A stretch of 44,047 bases of DNA, taken from an uncultured Geobacteraceae bacterium (GTDB lineage Bacteria > Desulfobacterota > Desulfuromonadia > Geobacterales > Pseudopelobacteraceae). A model generated the notes under the pieces. That model did not search any database and had not been told where the DNA came from. It worked only from the letters and a program-made list of their open reading frames with translations. The stretch spans positions 1 through 44,047 of the forward strand of contig CAJAFV010000052.1 of assembly GCA_903939115.1 (NCBI GenBank). The letters are read 5' to 3'. Below are positions 8,403-16,380 of the stretch, one piece after another. A program made the position numbers and the translations under genes. The first letter of the stretch is position 1, and every line of letters begins with the position of its first letter.

Positions 8403-8570
8403 TCATGCGTTAATGGCGTTGGCGGGGCAGACGTCGATGCATGACCCGCAATCAATACACATATCCGCATCGATACAGTGCTTGCTCTCGGTCCCGGAAA
8501 TAGCGCTTGCCGAGCAGTAATCTACGCAGGTGCCACAGTTGGTGCAATCATCAGAAATTGTGTGTGCCAT
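8403..8570 (-). CDS. 2[4Fe-4S] ferredoxin
   Basis: 55 residues starting MAHTISDDCTNCG (ATG 8570; an in-frame upstream extension carries no ferredoxin features). Two cluster motifs are visible: CTNCGTCVDYC near residues 9-19 and CIDCGSCIDVCP near 38-49, the classic bacterial clostridial-type ferredoxin layout. The first motif lacks the usual proline after its fourth cysteine. It is a cytoplasmic low-potential electron carrier. It appears monocistronic, with a terminator immediately downstream. Confidence 0.92.
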   Translation of the reverse strand: MAHTISDDCTNCGTCVDYCSASAISGTESKHCIDADMCIDCGSCIDVCPANAINA

Positions 8571-8765
8571 AGTCTCTTCAATCCTTTCATTAGTTGACTG
8601 AATAATTTGCAGGAAAACGTTGCCATTTCCTGATTTCGCCATAGTTCTAATGGCACTCCGTATAAAAAACAAGCGAAATTAAATCATGCATCAATGCGTT
8701 TTAAGCACGACAGGCATTTAGCTGTCGACGAGGCCAATAACATAATCGTTTGATTCAATCTGATA

Positions 8766-9452
8766 TCAGCTTTCTCCCGTAATTCGACCATCACTCACCT
8801 GAAATATCCGGTCGAAGCCTTCCACCATACGATGGTCATGGGTAACAACCAGGATAGCGGAATGATTTTCCACAGCCAGTTTTTTCAGGAGGGCCATGAC
8901 GTTTTTACCATTTTCGGTATCAAGCGCAGCGGTCGGCTCATCTGCCAGAATCACTTTTGGCTTGTTGGCTAAAGCGCGCGCTATTGCGACCCGTTGCGCC
9001 TCGCCACCGGAAAGGGCTGACGGAAAATTGTTCAGACGGTGGGCAAGATTGAGTGAGGTGAGTAGTTCGACAGCCCGGCTTTTAGCCTCTGAGCGTGACA
9101 GATGGTTTATCTCCAGCGCCACCATAACGTTCTCAATAGCGCTCAGAAAAGGTATCAGGTTGTGGGCCTGGAAGATAAAACCGAGCTTTTCACGCCGCAT
9201 CCGCTTCAGGTCGAAGCCCGGCGTCCAGCCTTCATCGGCAACCACGGCACCATCGATGACGACCTTACCGTGTGTCGGTTCATTGATCAGGCCGATGGCG
9301 GTGAGCAGAGTTGTCTTTCCTGACCCGGAAGGGCCGAGAATGGCTACCAGCTCCCCCGGTTTCACCTGAAATGTAGCATCGGCAATAGCGGTGACAGCCG
9401 TCTCGCCCTTACCGTAGATTTTAGTCAGTTTTTCCACTTCTATTGCGTACAT
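8766..9452 (-). CDS. ABC transporter ATP-binding protein (MacB/DevA/LolD type)
   Basis: 228 residues from ATG 9452, five bases after the permease stop, with GGTGG as ribosome site. Walker A GPSGSGKTT near residue 40, Q-loop FIFQAHNLIP, signature LSGGEAQRVAIARAL, Walker B VILADEPTAAL and the H-loop VVTHDHR are all present. The length and VARALANKP region match the LolD/MacB/DevA class, which powers FtsX-fold permeases. It is the last gene of a TolC-HlyD-permease-ATPase operon, so it energises efflux or secretion of an unknown substrate across both membranes. Confidence 0.92.
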   Translation of the reverse strand: MYAIEVEKLTKIYGKGETAVTAIADATFQVKPGELVAILGPSGSGKTTLLTAIGLINEPTHGKVVIDGAVVADEGWTPGFDLKRMRREKLGFIFQAHNLIPFLSAIENVMVALEINHLSRSEAKSRAVELLTSLNLAHRLNNFPSALSGGEAQRVAIARALANKPKVILADEPTAALDTENGKNVMALLKKLAVENHSAILVVTHDHRMVEGFDRIFQVSDGRITGES

Positions 9453-9456
9453 GGAT

Positions 9457-10659
9457 TTATCCACCCAGCGCCTCCGCAGGCTCAACCTTGAGCGCTTTTC
9501 TAATGCCGACAAAACTTGAAATCACACAGATCGCAACAACAATGACAAAGAGCATCTGCAGATCAAATGGTTCCAGTACAATCCGGCGGGGGAATTTTTC
9601 GTAGGTGAGCAGGATCAGTACGTACCCAATGCCGTAGGCAAGTATGCCCATCAGAAGTGACTGCTGGAGAATCATAGCGACGATTACGCGATTCTGTGAG
9701 CCGATCAGCTTCAAGGTGGCGATAACTTTGATCTTGTCGAGGGTCGAGGTGTAGATAATGAGTGAAATAATGACCGCAGAGATCACCAGTAGAATAATCC
9801 TGAACAGCCCCAGCTGCATCCGCGCCTTTTCAATCATCCCCTTGGTAAGAATTCTGGTCTGTTCTTCGACCGAGATCGGTCTGAAATGATTCCAGCGGCT
9901 GATCCGCTCCTGCACCTCTTGCAGATTCGCGTCAGGTGCGAGGCGTGCCACCACGGTATTAACGGTGTGTGTTGATTCAGTGATACGTGCGATGTTCTGC
10001 TGCAGAAATTCGGCCTGGGAAGGAGAGAGCGCCTGGATACTTGACAGGTTTGCCCCGATCCGCTCCCGATCGTTTCTGATGGCGTCATTGTCCTTCTTGA
10101 ACTGGATATCCTGTGCGTCTGCCAGAGTCACAAACGCTGCCGGGTCTCCGCTCGATGACACCACCTTGCTCGTGATACCCACGACCGTGTAGTCGTGGAG
10201 CCCCAAACGAATCTTTTCGCCGATCGCCATATTCATCCCTTTGGCAACCACCATTTCATAATGCTTCTGGCGGATGTTCCGTCCGGCCAGGATCACCGGC
10301 GGACCACCGAAGCCGTTCAGATCGTAGCCAATGAGGAAAAAGCGGAGCGGCTTGTCCATTCGATCAATCTGGATGGTTTGAAACGAGAGCGGCGATGCCT
10401 CCGCCACGCCGGGCACCGCTTTAATGCGGTATTTGATATCCTCCGGAATGCGCGAGTTTTCGGCAAACGGGCCGTTGGTATTCTGCTGCACCACCCAGAT
10501 ATCCGCCTTGGTGATCGTGAGAATAGTCAGCGCATCGGCAAACAGGCCGCGGTAGATACCGCCCATGCTCATGACCACGCCGAGGAGGAGCCCCAGGCCG
10601 ATGGAAGTAAGTATGAAGCGGCCCAGATGGTACCTGATGTCCCGGATGGCGAGATTCAT
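9457..10659 (-). CDS. ABC transporter permease, FtsX/DevC family
   Basis: 400 residues. N-terminal membrane helix (FILTSIGLGLLLGVVMSMGGIY), a ~220-residue periplasmic MacB-like domain, and three C-terminal helices (IILLVISAVIISLIIY, ILAYGIGYVLILLTY, LFVIVVAICVISSFVG), the four-helix FtsX plan. The DevC-like members pair with an HlyD adaptor and TolC, as here. The start ATG overlaps the stop of the HlyD gene (ATGA), and the ATPase follows five bases after its stop, so the three are translated together. Confidence 0.9.
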   Translation of the reverse strand: MNLAIRDIRYHLGRFILTSIGLGLLLGVVMSMGGIYRGLFADALTILTITKADIWVVQQNTNGPFAENSRIPEDIKYRIKAVPGVAEASPLSFQTIQIDRMDKPLRFFLIGYDLNGFGGPPVILAGRNIRQKHYEMVVAKGMNMAIGEKIRLGLHDYTVVGITSKVVSSSGDPAAFVTLADAQDIQFKKDNDAIRNDRERIGANLSSIQALSPSQAEFLQQNIARITESTHTVNTVVARLAPDANLQEVQERISRWNHFRPISVEEQTRILTKGMIEKARMQLGLFRIILLVISAVIISLIIYTSTLDKIKVIATLKLIGSQNRVIVAMILQQSLLMGILAYGIGYVLILLTYEKFPRRIVLEPFDLQMLFVIVVAICVISSFVGIRKALKVEPAEALGG

Positions 10660-11828
10660 AATGCGGCCTGAACCTTCATGCCTTCCTTAAATTTGGTCAT
10701 CTCAGGGGGCGCTGCTGCTACGACCCGTTCACTACCGTCGAGACCGGCAACTATTTCGGTAAAGTTCCGCCGGTCGGCAATGCCGACCGTAACTTCCCTG
10801 AATGTCAGTCTGCCGCTCTTTAGCAGCCATACGCCACGTTTTTTGTCCTTCGTGACAATGGCAGCGGATGGCAACGACGGAACATTTTTCTTCATCCCTG
10901 CGATGATGTAGACGTCGGACTGTTCACCGATGCGGAAGTTCTCCAATGGCACTTCAAACGTGACATCCACCTCAAGCTCTTCGGTTACCCGGTCGCTCTG
11001 ACGCCCCAGGCGGGCCACCTGACCGGGAAGCGACTCCCCCTGCGAGGAGCGCAGAGTAATAGTGGCCTTCTTGCCGACGGCCACCCCTTTCAGCAGTGAT
11101 TCGTCGACATTGGCCTTGACCCAGACCGTGCGAGGATCAGCCAGGGTGAAGATCGGCGTGCCCGGGGAAACAGTGGCGCCTTTCTCCAAGTCACGGGTTA
11201 TAATGATGCCGTCCTGGGGTGCATAGATAACCGTATCCGCAACCTTGCTCCGGGCAAAGCCGACACCGGCACGTCCAACCTGCTGCTCCATCTTTATCGC
11301 TTCTACTGCCGCCTGACTGCGGGCGACTTCCTCCCTGGCAACCTGACAGACAGTGTCATACTGCTCGGCCTCCAACGTGGAGACGAGATTCTTTGCAGAG
11401 AGAGTCTTAAAACGCTGGGCATTCTTCTCCGCCAGGACCAGATTTGACCGGGCCTTTTGGAGATTGGCCTGTTCAACGTTCAAGGTCGCTGAGGAACGAC
11501 TCAGTCCGGCCTCGGCCTGCTGTTCCTGATGTCGGAAGTCGTCATTTTCCAGTTTGGCAAGAAGTTGCCCACGCGTTACCCGATCACCCTGATCCGCATA
11601 CAATTCAACAATCCTACCGGTGATCTTGCTGGAAACTCCGACCACCACTTTGGCCTCTACGGTACCGTTACCATAAATCTGAGCAGTAAGGTCACGTTTC
11701 TCAACAGTCACGACCGTTACCTTTGTCGGGGCAAAGAGCGTCATTTTGAGAGCAATGCCGCCGGCGACAAGAACCACGAGCCAGATCAGATAGATTTTTT
11801 TACGGGCTACACTTTTCCACAGATTCAT
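10656..11828 (-). CDS. HlyD-family periplasmic adaptor (membrane fusion protein)
   Basis: 390 residues with AAGGAGTG before ATG 11828. One N-terminal membrane anchor (IYLIWLVVLVAGGIALKM), a biotinyl-lipoyl-like half (KITGRIVELYADQGDRVTRGQLLAKLEN), a long coiled-coil hairpin (~residues 85-190), the second lipoyl half (VIYAPQDGIIITRDLEKGATVSPGTPIF) and a beta-barrel/membrane-proximal domain. It links the FtsX permease to TolC. It resembles DevB-type adaptors of MacB-like exporters. Gene order TolC-HlyD-permease-ATPase gives a complete tripartite system; the cargo is unknown. Confidence 0.9.
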   Translation of the reverse strand: MNLWKSVARKKIYLIWLVVLVAGGIALKMTLFAPTKVTVVTVEKRDLTAQIYGNGTVEAKVVVGVSSKITGRIVELYADQGDRVTRGQLLAKLENDDFRHQEQQAEAGLSRSSATLNVEQANLQKARSNLVLAEKNAQRFKTLSAKNLVSTLEAEQYDTVCQVAREEVARSQAAVEAIKMEQQVGRAGVGFARSKVADTVIYAPQDGIIITRDLEKGATVSPGTPIFTLADPRTVWVKANVDESLLKGVAVGKKATITLRSSQGESLPGQVARLGRQSDRVTEELEVDVTFEVPLENFRIGEQSDVYIIAGMKKNVPSLPSAAIVTKDKKRGVWLLKSGRLTFREVTVGIADRRNFTEIVAGLDGSERVVAAAPPEMTKFKEGMKVQAAL

Positions 11829-11850
11829 GCATCACTCCTTATTCCAATTC

Positions 11851-13110
11851 TCATTGCTTGCCGACGGCCCTGTCAAGCCGTGCCAACGCCGTATAATAAT
11901 CGTATCGTGCCTGAATGTTGGATGTTTGGGCATCAAGTGCTTGTGCCTGTGCATCCGTTACCTCGATGATACTGCCAACCCCTTCCTGATAGCGCCCCTC
12001 TGCCAAAAATTTGCTTTCATTGGCTGCGGCGACTTCCTTCCCGGTTGAGAGTATGCGGGCGGAGGCTTCATTGCTGCCAAGCCAGGCGGATTCAACCTCC
12101 CTGATGATTTGCAATTTGAGGTTGTTTTGTCTCGCCTCAATTGAGTTGAGCGCTGCAGTGGCTTCGCGCACCTGCTCAACCGTCGAGAAGCCGGAAAAGA
12201 GCGGTACGGTCAGATTCAGGCCCACGCCCCAGACAGTGCCGGTGGGAGGAAAATCTCGATCGGCATAACCTGCAGTGGCAACTGCAGAGAGAATGGGCAG
12301 ATAGCCGCTTTTAGCTGATTTGAGTGTGCCGGACGCAGCCGACTTCAGGGCGGTGAATTGCTGCAGTTCAGCGCGGCTATGTACGGCATCCTGCTGCAAT
12401 GAGTTTCGCTCCGGAAACGGGAGTGACGCAGCTGATGGCTCGACAACAGTACGCTCCTCCAAAGAGGCCATTCCCATGGCGTTGGCGAGTTCCACCCGGG
12501 CGAGCTCCCGATTATTTTCCGCCCGAATCAAAGACGTCCTGGCTGCAAACATTGTCGCTTCAGCTTTGGCGACGTCAACCTTCGCCCTGATCCCCTGGCT
12601 AAAGAATTCCTCTGCCTGCCTGAAAACGTTCTCTCGAGCACTTACAGTTTCCCTGACGGCAACTACCTGCTTTTCAGTCGCCAGAAGCAGATAGAAAGCA
12701 CTCTTCACCCGTAACGTCAGATCCTGCCGTGTCACGGCAAGGGCCTTATCAGTCGCGTCACGATTGCCGCGGGCAGCATCAACCGCCCCGGAAGTGCGGC
12801 CAAAATCATAAATAGTCTGTTTTAGGTAAAGCCCGGCAGTATTGGTTTCTAATAGCCTGATGTTTTCCAAAGCGGCAACAAAAGTCTCACCTCTGCTCCA
12901 GTCGGCTGCAAAACTGATCTGGGGATAATAGTTGGCAAGAGATTGTCCGGCTCTGGCCTCGGCTCCAAGGAGGTTCTCCTTAGCCTCGATTGCCTGGGGA
13001 TGGTTTTTCAGCGCCGTGGCAACAGCCTCATCAAGAGTCAGGGGTATGGCAGCATAAAGCGGCTGATTGCTGAGAATAAATGCCATCAGAATAAGTAAAA
13101 ACAGTTTCAT
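11851..13110 (-). CDS. TolC-like outer-membrane efflux protein
   Basis: 419 residues with a signal peptide ending near LYAA. Two repeats of the OEP fold are recognisable, starting LTLDEAVATALKNHP and later AELQQFTALKSAASG, each with long amphipathic helices. The C-terminal SIIEVTDAQAQALDAQTSNIQARYDYYTA string (split here as VGSIIEVTDAQAQ) is a conserved TolC-family helix. It forms the outer-membrane channel of the export system encoded downstream. First gene of the operon; ribosome site is weak (GGTGA). Confidence 0.9.
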   Translation of the reverse strand: MKLFLLILMAFILSNQPLYAAIPLTLDEAVATALKNHPQAIEAKENLLGAEARAGQSLANYYPQISFAADWSRGETFVAALENIRLLETNTAGLYLKQTIYDFGRTSGAVDAARGNRDATDKALAVTRQDLTLRVKSAFYLLLATEKQVVAVRETVSARENVFRQAEEFFSQGIRAKVDVAKAEATMFAARTSLIRAENNRELARVELANAMGMASLEERTVVEPSAASLPFPERNSLQQDAVHSRAELQQFTALKSAASGTLKSAKSGYLPILSAVATAGYADRDFPPTGTVWGVGLNLTVPLFSGFSTVEQVREATAALNSIEARQNNLKLQIIREVESAWLGSNEASARILSTGKEVAAANESKFLAEGRYQEGVGSIIEVTDAQAQALDAQTSNIQARYDYYTALARLDRAVGKQ

Positions 13111-13272
13111 ATTGAATCACCGATATATCCATTGTTGAATTTTAGGATCATTCCCAGCAGAGTCAGCGCGGTCTCTCGAGGTTAAATTTAAGGGCATGTG
13201 GCGTGCCAAGAGCACGACTTACTGAATGTAATTGCTATAAATTGATTGTCACCAAACAATTATCTCCGGTGT

Positions 13273-13289
13273 CGTGCATATTCTGCACG
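13273..13289. promoter_or_regulatory. inverted repeat upstream of the tolC-type operon
   Basis: CGTGCA-TATTC-TGCACG is a perfect 6-bp inverted repeat in the 215-bp gap between the tolC-type operon and the ccdA gene. It could be an operator for the export operon. No clear -35/-10 pair was found beside it. Confidence 0.3.
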
Positions 13290-13325
13290 GACCTGACATG
13301 CGTTGCACTTCTTTACTCCTTGGCA

Positions 13326-13967
13326 TTAGAAAGCCACATTCCCCTTGATGATGGAATATAGTCCGAAAACGACCAGAACGCCGCCGGTAATGTAGCGGAG
13401 GGCAGCATCATGCCGCAGCACTCCCTTGATCCTGTTCTGTATCAGTTGCGATGAATACCCTACGATCAGCATCGGTATCGCCAACCCGAGGGAATAAAAA
13501 CCGAGCACAATGATCCCGGTTGCCAGTTGGCCATTGGTGGCAACCATCGTCAGCGTGCTGGAGAGAAAAGGACCGACGCACGGAACCCAGATCACCCCGA
13601 GCGACATACCGAGTATCAGACCGCCAATGCGCCCTTCCCCTTTAACCCTGATATTGGAAAGCTGATAAAAGCGTTTGAAGATACTCAGATCAAACATCAC
13701 TATCAGACCCATGACTACGATGATCGCAGCTCCGACAATTTCGATATAGCGGGTTTTACCGATCAGCAGAGCCCCGAACAGCGACGAGACAGCCCCCATC
13801 GCCATGAAGGATATGGCGAGTCCGGTCACGACAATCAGCGGGCGAAAACGGTCTTCCCGCTCTGCACCCGCAATGATTATCGGGATAACCGGCAGTACGC
13901 AGGGTGACAACACGCTTGCCAAACCTGCGCCAATCGCCATAAAGAGAGTGACGGCGCTGAAATCCAT
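13326..13967 (-). CDS. ccdA: CcdA-type thiol-redox membrane protein (cytochrome c biogenesis)
   Basis: 213 residues and six membrane helices. The two functional cysteines of the family are in SPCVLPVIP near the N-terminus and VPCVGPF in the middle. CcdA carries reducing equivalents from cytoplasmic thioredoxin to periplasmic thiol proteins, for instance in cytochrome c maturation, which suits an organism rich in multiheme cytochromes. The start codon overlaps the stop of the thioredoxin-like gene (TAATG), so the pair is translationally coupled and probably works together. Confidence 0.88.
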   Translation of the reverse strand: MDFSAVTLFMAIGAGLASVLSPCVLPVIPIIIAGAEREDRFRPLIVVTGLAISFMAMGAVSSLFGALLIGKTRYIEIVGAAIIVVMGLIVMFDLSIFKRFYQLSNIRVKGEGRIGGLILGMSLGVIWVPCVGPFLSSTLTMVATNGQLATGIIVLGFYSLGLAIPMLIVGYSSQLIQNRIKGVLRHDAALRYITGGVLVVFGLYSIIKGNVAF

Positions 13968-14362
13968 TATTTCAATCCGTCAAGTTCAGCGGAGATGGTT
14001 TCGATGCTCTGGATGCCGGGAGGGAAAACCTTGCTGATACTGCCCACTTTATCAACCAGCACCAGCGAAGGGAGACTTCTGACGCCGTAGTCGTAGAATG
14101 CTTTCTGGTCGTTTTGTTCCATGGCATTGACCGGGGCGACTGTGAAGGTTCCTTTCCGTTTTTCCGTCAATTTATCAAGCACCTGCTGCTGGGCCTTACA
14201 GGGGCCGCCGTTGGGGTTCTGGAAAAACACCAGAGTGGGTTTGCCTTTACCGATAGACTGACTGAGTACCAGGGTGCTCAAAGGGGCTTTCGGTGCGGCT
14301 AAAGCGAGTGACGCTGTTGCGAATATTGTTGCCGACAGTAGTGCAATTATGCGTTGTTTCAT
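13967..14362 (-). CDS. periplasmic thioredoxin-like protein with a single active-site cysteine
   Basis: 131 residues from ATG 14362, which has AGGAGC upstream and gives a clean signal peptide (ALLSATIFATASLALAA); the longer frame is ignored. Thioredoxin strands are visible (PTLVFFQNP; VRSLPSLVLVD with the cis-proline). At the active site it reads NPNGGPCKAQ where thioredoxins have WCGPC: the first, nucleophilic cysteine is replaced by glycine and only one cysteine remains in the whole mature chain. It cannot form the usual intramolecular disulfide, so mixed disulfides or a ligand-binding role are more likely. Coupled to CcdA downstream. Confidence 0.82.
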   Translation of the reverse strand: MKQRIIALLSATIFATASLALAAPKAPLSTLVLSQSIGKGKPTLVFFQNPNGGPCKAQQQVLDKLTEKRKGTFTVAPVNAMEQNDQKAFYDYGVRSLPSLVLVDKVGSISKVFPPGIQSIETISAELDGLK

Positions 14363-14409
14363 GGTTTTTGCTCCTAATGAAATATGGCCATTTATCTTCA
14401 TAATAATTT

Positions 14410-14706
14410 TCATGGGACAGTGCCATGACCGATGGTCAGCGCCGAATTGTGTACGAGAGCAAGGGCTATTTTTTTTCTGCCTGAAGTCAAGAGTCTCTGT
14501 ACTGTTCCCCGTGATATCTCCATGCAAAGGCCGGCTTCCGCCTGAGTTTTCCCACATCCGTCACAGAGAAAAAAAGCCTCAAGTTCATCATTTGCAAGAG
14601 CTATCGTATGCAACTCCGCGAGGATGCTGCCAGCAGGTTTAAACGTTGAATTAAATGCAGCCCTCTGAGGACATGCACACTTCCTTGGTTTACACGGACG
14701 TCCCAT
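14410..14706 (-). CDS. DUF134 (UPF0251) putative DNA-binding protein
   Basis: 98 residues from ATG 14706, one base past the stop of the NifX-like gene. It begins MGRPCKPRKCACP, close to the MPRPRKCR start of DUF134, followed by FKPAGSILAELHTIALANDELEAF and a sigma-70 region 4-like helix-turn-helix (KTQAEAGLCMEISRGTVQRLL). DUF134 genes often lie beside dinitrogenase-cofactor-type NifX/NifB-like genes, as here. It may regulate this operon. A longer in-frame extension overlaps the NifX-like gene and is not supported. Confidence 0.85.
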   Translation of the reverse strand: MGRPCKPRKCACPQRAAFNSTFKPAGSILAELHTIALANDELEAFFLCDGCGKTQAEAGLCMEISRGTVQRLLTSGRKKIALALVHNSALTIGHGTVP

Positions 14707-14707
14707 A

Positions 14708-15088
14708 TCAGTGTGAGCACTCATGATCGTGCCCATGACCGCCACAACTATGCCCTGGCATAAATTCCGGCAGATCATCGGCTTTAAAAAGTTCCATATT
14801 TTTGCCAATGTTTCCCTGCTGAGCCTGAAACACTCGTAACCCGGAATTATTGAGCTTATGGAGTGCGCCTCTTCCGATCCCCCCGACAACGATCGCATCA
14901 ACCTGTTGACCACCCAATCCGGCAATAGGATTACATGAACCATGTTCGTGAATATGGTCGCTATTGCTAATTGAAGTGACCTCATCGGTATCAGTGTTGA
15001 CTACTACAAACATTGGTGCAGACCCAAAATGGCCATACACATCACTCGCCAAGCCTTCGTTTACTTGCACCGGAAAACAAATTTTCAT
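14708..15088 (-). CDS. NifX/NifB C-terminal-like (dinitrogenase iron-molybdenum cofactor family) protein
   Basis: 126 residues with CGGGAGGT before ATG 15088. MKICFPVQVNEGLASDVYGHFG, the VVNTDTDEV strand and the QQVDAIVVGGIGRGALHKL block are the ribonuclease-H-like NifX fold, which binds iron-sulfur or metal-cofactor precursors. The C-terminal tail is rich in His and Cys (HSCGGHGHDHECSH) and is a likely metal-binding extension. It is the first gene of an operon with DUF134, a thioredoxin-like protein and CcdA. A nitrogenase role is not implied by these short stand-alone members. Confidence 0.88.
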   Translation of the reverse strand: MKICFPVQVNEGLASDVYGHFGSAPMFVVVNTDTDEVTSISNSDHIHEHGSCNPIAGLGGQQVDAIVVGGIGRGALHKLNNSGLRVFQAQQGNIGKNMELFKADDLPEFMPGHSCGGHGHDHECSH

Positions 15089-15118
15089 TGTGACCTCCCG
15101 TTTATTGTGTGCCTATGC

Positions 15119-15151
15119 ACAAAATACAATTCATTTATATGTATGTCAATA
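15119..15151 (-). promoter_or_regulatory. promoter of the NifX-DUF134-Trx-CcdA operon
   Basis: Minus-strand TTGACA (15149-15144), 17-bp spacer and TATTTT (15126-15121). By eye about 33 of 40 positions match the promoter of the FmdB-type gene at 8.15 kb, including TATATTGACATA, TGAATTGTA and TGCATA. Confidence 0.65.
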
Positions 15152-15189
15152 TAAATAAATACAAGTGCCATCCGAGACAAATAATACGT

Positions 15190-15232
15190 TTGACAAACAT
15201 CTGAACTGGTACTATATGACTATATAGTCATA
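15190..15232 (+). promoter_or_regulatory. arsR promoter with overlapping palindromic operator
   Basis: TTGACA (15190-15195), 17-bp spacer and TATATG (15213-15218) form the promoter. An 18-bp perfect palindrome TATGACTATATAGTCATA (15215-15232) overlaps the -10 and lies 16 bp before the ArsR start, which is the expected site of autorepression. Confidence 0.85.
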
Positions 15233-15248
15233 AATAACCGAGGGTGCC

Positions 15249-15563
15249 ATGAAAGATCTTATTGAGTTCCGTGCTGACGTTTTGAAGGCCGTGGCGCAAT
15301 CTACCCGGCTGAAGATAATTGATTTTCTCCGTGACGGTGAGCGGTGTGTCTGCGAAATATTCCCTGCCATCGGTGAAGCGCAGTCTAATACGTCTCGACA
15401 CCTCAAGATGATGCAGTCTGCCGGGGTGCTTTCCCGACGCAAAGATGGGCTCAAAATTTATTACGCCATCAAGCACCCTGAAATACTGGAAGTCATCGAT
15501 CTTGTCACCGATATTGTGAAGCAGGATATTTATGGACGGCACAGTCTATTGAAGGGAGCGTAA
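15249..15563 (+). CDS. ArsR-family transcriptional repressor
   Basis: 104 residues. Winged helix-turn-helix of the ArsR/SmtB family: STRLKIIDFLRDGERCVCEIF, then recognition helix AQSNTSRHLKMMQSAGVLSRRKDGLKIYYAI (seen as SNTSRHLKMM). The pair of cysteines CVC in the alpha-3 position is where arsenite/antimonite or other thiophilic metal sensors of the ArsR type bind. It is preceded by a perfect palindromic operator over its promoter and followed by a transporter remnant and a redox-active disulfide protein. The inducer may be a soft metal or metalloid. Confidence 0.92.
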   Translation: MKDLIEFRADVLKAVAQSTRLKIIDFLRDGERCVCEIFPAIGEAQSNTSRHLKMMQSAGVLSRRKDGLKIYYAIKHPEILEVIDLVTDIVKQDIYGRHSLLKGA

Positions 15564-15645
15564 CGCAATGGACCGCGACAACAACTGATTTTTTTTGTTC
15601 AATTATGTGAGTGATCAATCCGTCACTCATGGAGTATAAGTATAA

Positions 15646-15762
15646 GGCAGTCTGGATGCAATCGGCGCTATCATTATTTCCTGGTTGACGTTCAAGGAAG
15701 GCAGGGAATCTTTTGAGAAAGCAAAAGGAATGAGCTGCTCATGTTGCTGTTCACTAAAATAA
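15646..15762 (+). pseudogene. C-terminal remnant of a cation-transporter-like gene
   Basis: The 38 codons ending at TAA 15760 read SLDAIGAIIISWLTFKEGRESFEKAKG and then a cysteine-rich tail CSCCC. This is the look of the last helix and tail of a CDF-like cation transporter of the kind found between ArsR and redox-active disulfide genes. A stop lies directly upstream in the same frame and no start is present, so the rest of the gene is gone. The parent family is inferred from a short stretch and is uncertain. Confidence 0.5.
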
Positions 15763-15786
15763 TAAAATGATAAAGGGGAAACAAAC

Positions 15787-16014
15787 ATGAAAATCGAAAT
15801 TTTGGGAACCGGCTGTGCGAAATGTAAAACCCTCTATGAGAACACCAGAGCGGCAGTCCAGGAAAAAGGGATCGAGGCAGATATTATCAAAATTGAGGAT
15901 ATTCAATCAATAATGAAATACGGCGTCATGAGTACTCCGGCCCTGGTTGTGGACGGCAAGGTCATTTTCTCCGGCAAGACCGCTTCTGTCGGGGAGATCA
16001 AGGGAGTGCTATGA
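15787..16014 (+). CDS. redox-active disulfide (thioredoxin-fold) small protein
   Basis: 75 residues with AAGGGGAA upstream of ATG 15787. MKIEILGTGCAKCKTLYENTRAAV carries a CAKC redox motif on the first helix; VMSTPALVVDGKVIFSGK has the cis-proline and last strands. This is the MJ0307/'redox-active disulfide protein 2' family. Such proteins are commonly encoded with ArsR regulators and permeases, as here, and may reduce or carry metal-bound thiols. Cytoplasmic, no signal peptide. Confidence 0.9.
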   Translation: MKIEILGTGCAKCKTLYENTRAAVQEKGIEADIIKIEDIQSIMKYGVMSTPALVVDGKVIFSGKTASVGEIKGVL

Positions 16015-16173
16015 AAATAACAAAGACAGAATGCACTTTTCATGATTTGTTACAATCGCGGTGGGCCTGTCAAATGGGATGGCAGTCACCCGAGCATATC
16101 AAAATTGTAGCGTAACAACTTCGGAGAGTGCTGTGCTTGCATTTCGGAGTATTCATTTTTATTGCTCAGCTTT

Positions 16174-16189
16174 TGTGAGTTAAATCACC
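16174..16189. promoter_or_regulatory. possible CRP/FNR-family site
   Basis: TGTGA-GTTAAA-TCACC differs by one base from the CRP/FNR-type palindrome TGTGA-N6-TCACA. It lies ~160 bp upstream of the likely cytochrome promoter, far for direct activation. The surrounding 16015-16380 stretch has no gene I can support. Confidence 0.35.
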
Positions 16190-16331
16190 TTCGTTACTCC
16201 CTTTATTTGAGATAAGTAAACCACCTAATAGTAGAACGTTGTATTTAGCCTGAAGGAAGTAAATTGAATTTATAGATTTTGGTCGCCTGCATCAATATTG
16301 AAATACTACAAAAACATATGTCAAAAATATA

Positions 16332-16360
16332 TTGACTAATTTTGTCTAGTACAATAGGTT
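16332..16360 (+). promoter_or_regulatory. likely promoter of the riboswitch-controlled cytochrome gene
   Basis: TTGACT at 16332-16337 is followed 17 bases later by TAGGTT (16355-16360); TACAAT at 16350-16355 is an alternative -10. Either places the transcript start just before the riboswitch P1 helix at 16383. Confidence 0.45.
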
Positions 16361-16380
16361 GGAAATACCGTTTATATCAA

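Noticed and set aside
14707..14985. N-terminal extension of the DUF134 frame
   Set aside because: Overlaps the NifX-like gene in another frame; the family begins at MGRP (14706).
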